From assembly GCF_003945595.2 (NCBI RefSeq), contig NW_024104758.1, positions 1 through 64,000 of the forward strand: a DNA stretch of 64,000 bases, in the 5' to 3' direction. The translations under genes and the position numbers were made by a program. The notes under the pieces were generated by a model. It saw only the letters and a program-made list of their open reading frames with translations, was not told where the DNA came from and made no database searches. Shown here in pieces: positions 63,819-64,000 of the stretch. Origin of the DNA: Pipra filicauda. Its lineage: Eukaryota; Chordata; Aves; Passeriformes; Pipridae. Numbering within the stretch: position 1 is the stretch's first letter; the number at the start of each line of letters is the position of its first letter.

Positions 63819-64000
63819 TGCTGATTTAGCAAAAAGGTCTTTTTTTCTGACTCAGGTGTTGGTCTCAGGTGGAGACCTGGGGTTAATCCTTGTTTCCACC
63901 CGTGTCATACAGACCAGAATGGCTCTGCTGAAGCAGAGCAAAGGTACCCTGGCACACTCCCAGTGCTGGGGCAGGACCTCCAGGTCTTCCTGGGAAAGAG

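Noticed and set aside
1..64000. A tRNA, rRNA, snRNA or microRNA gene.
   Set aside because: I saw no cloverleaf with A and B boxes, no rRNA words and no long precursor hairpin that I recognise. A covariance-model search would decide this.

Overview
This window looks like nuclear DNA of a bird, probably a songbird or a close relative. The evidence is the repeat content: about 49 short pieces of the avian CR1 (chicken repeat 1) LINE, recognised by eye from their 3' ends, plus two endogenous retrovirus LTRs of avian type. There are no SINEs of mammalian kind, no bacterial gene organisation, no RNA gene and no CRISPR array. I found no protein-coding exon that I can support. Every long open frame either runs through CR1 sequence or a minisatellite, or has no recognisable domain. 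The window is best read as intergenic or intronic sequence.

CR1 covers roughly 9 kb by my hand-drawn boundaries (about 26 pieces on + and 23 on -). All pieces are shorter than 550 bp and none keeps the reverse transcriptase. The entries below use four labels. Type A ends like CTTCCAACCCAAACCATTC. Type B ends like CCCTTCCAACTCAGCATA. Type C ends like GCTTTTCCAGCCTCAGGGA. 'Old' marks diverged copies. A CR1 on the minus strand shows these as reverse complements on its left side. Type A copies are very alike, so they probably belong to a family that was active late in this lineage.

Layout. From 1 to 17 kb: single-copy DNA with CR1 pieces, including a CR1 carrying two opposite CR1 insertions (10.4-10.8 kb). 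From 17.5 to 17.9 kb: a 27-bp minisatellite. From 18 to 26 kb: more CR1, a small 24-bp AT-rich array and a 39-bp hairpin. From 26.7 to 27.1 kb: an array built of 14-bp modules, followed by an AT-rich block. From 28 to 44 kb: CR1 and single-copy DNA, with an inverted CR1 pair at 39 kb and the longest CR1 pieces at 37 and 40 kb. From 44.4 to 46.9 kb: two LTRs on the same strand. The second has a perfect 5-bp target duplication and contains a 15-copy tandem array. From 49.3 to 49.7 kb: a 39-40-bp minisatellite. From 50 to 64 kb: CR1, a long T/C-rich tract and AT-rich single-copy DNA.

No genes act together here, and I see no new multi-gene system. The most notable structures are the solo LTR with an expanded internal minisatellite, the modular arrays and the nested and inverted CR1 insertions. 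Several AT-rich single-copy blocks could be conserved regulatory elements, but that needs a cross-species alignment.
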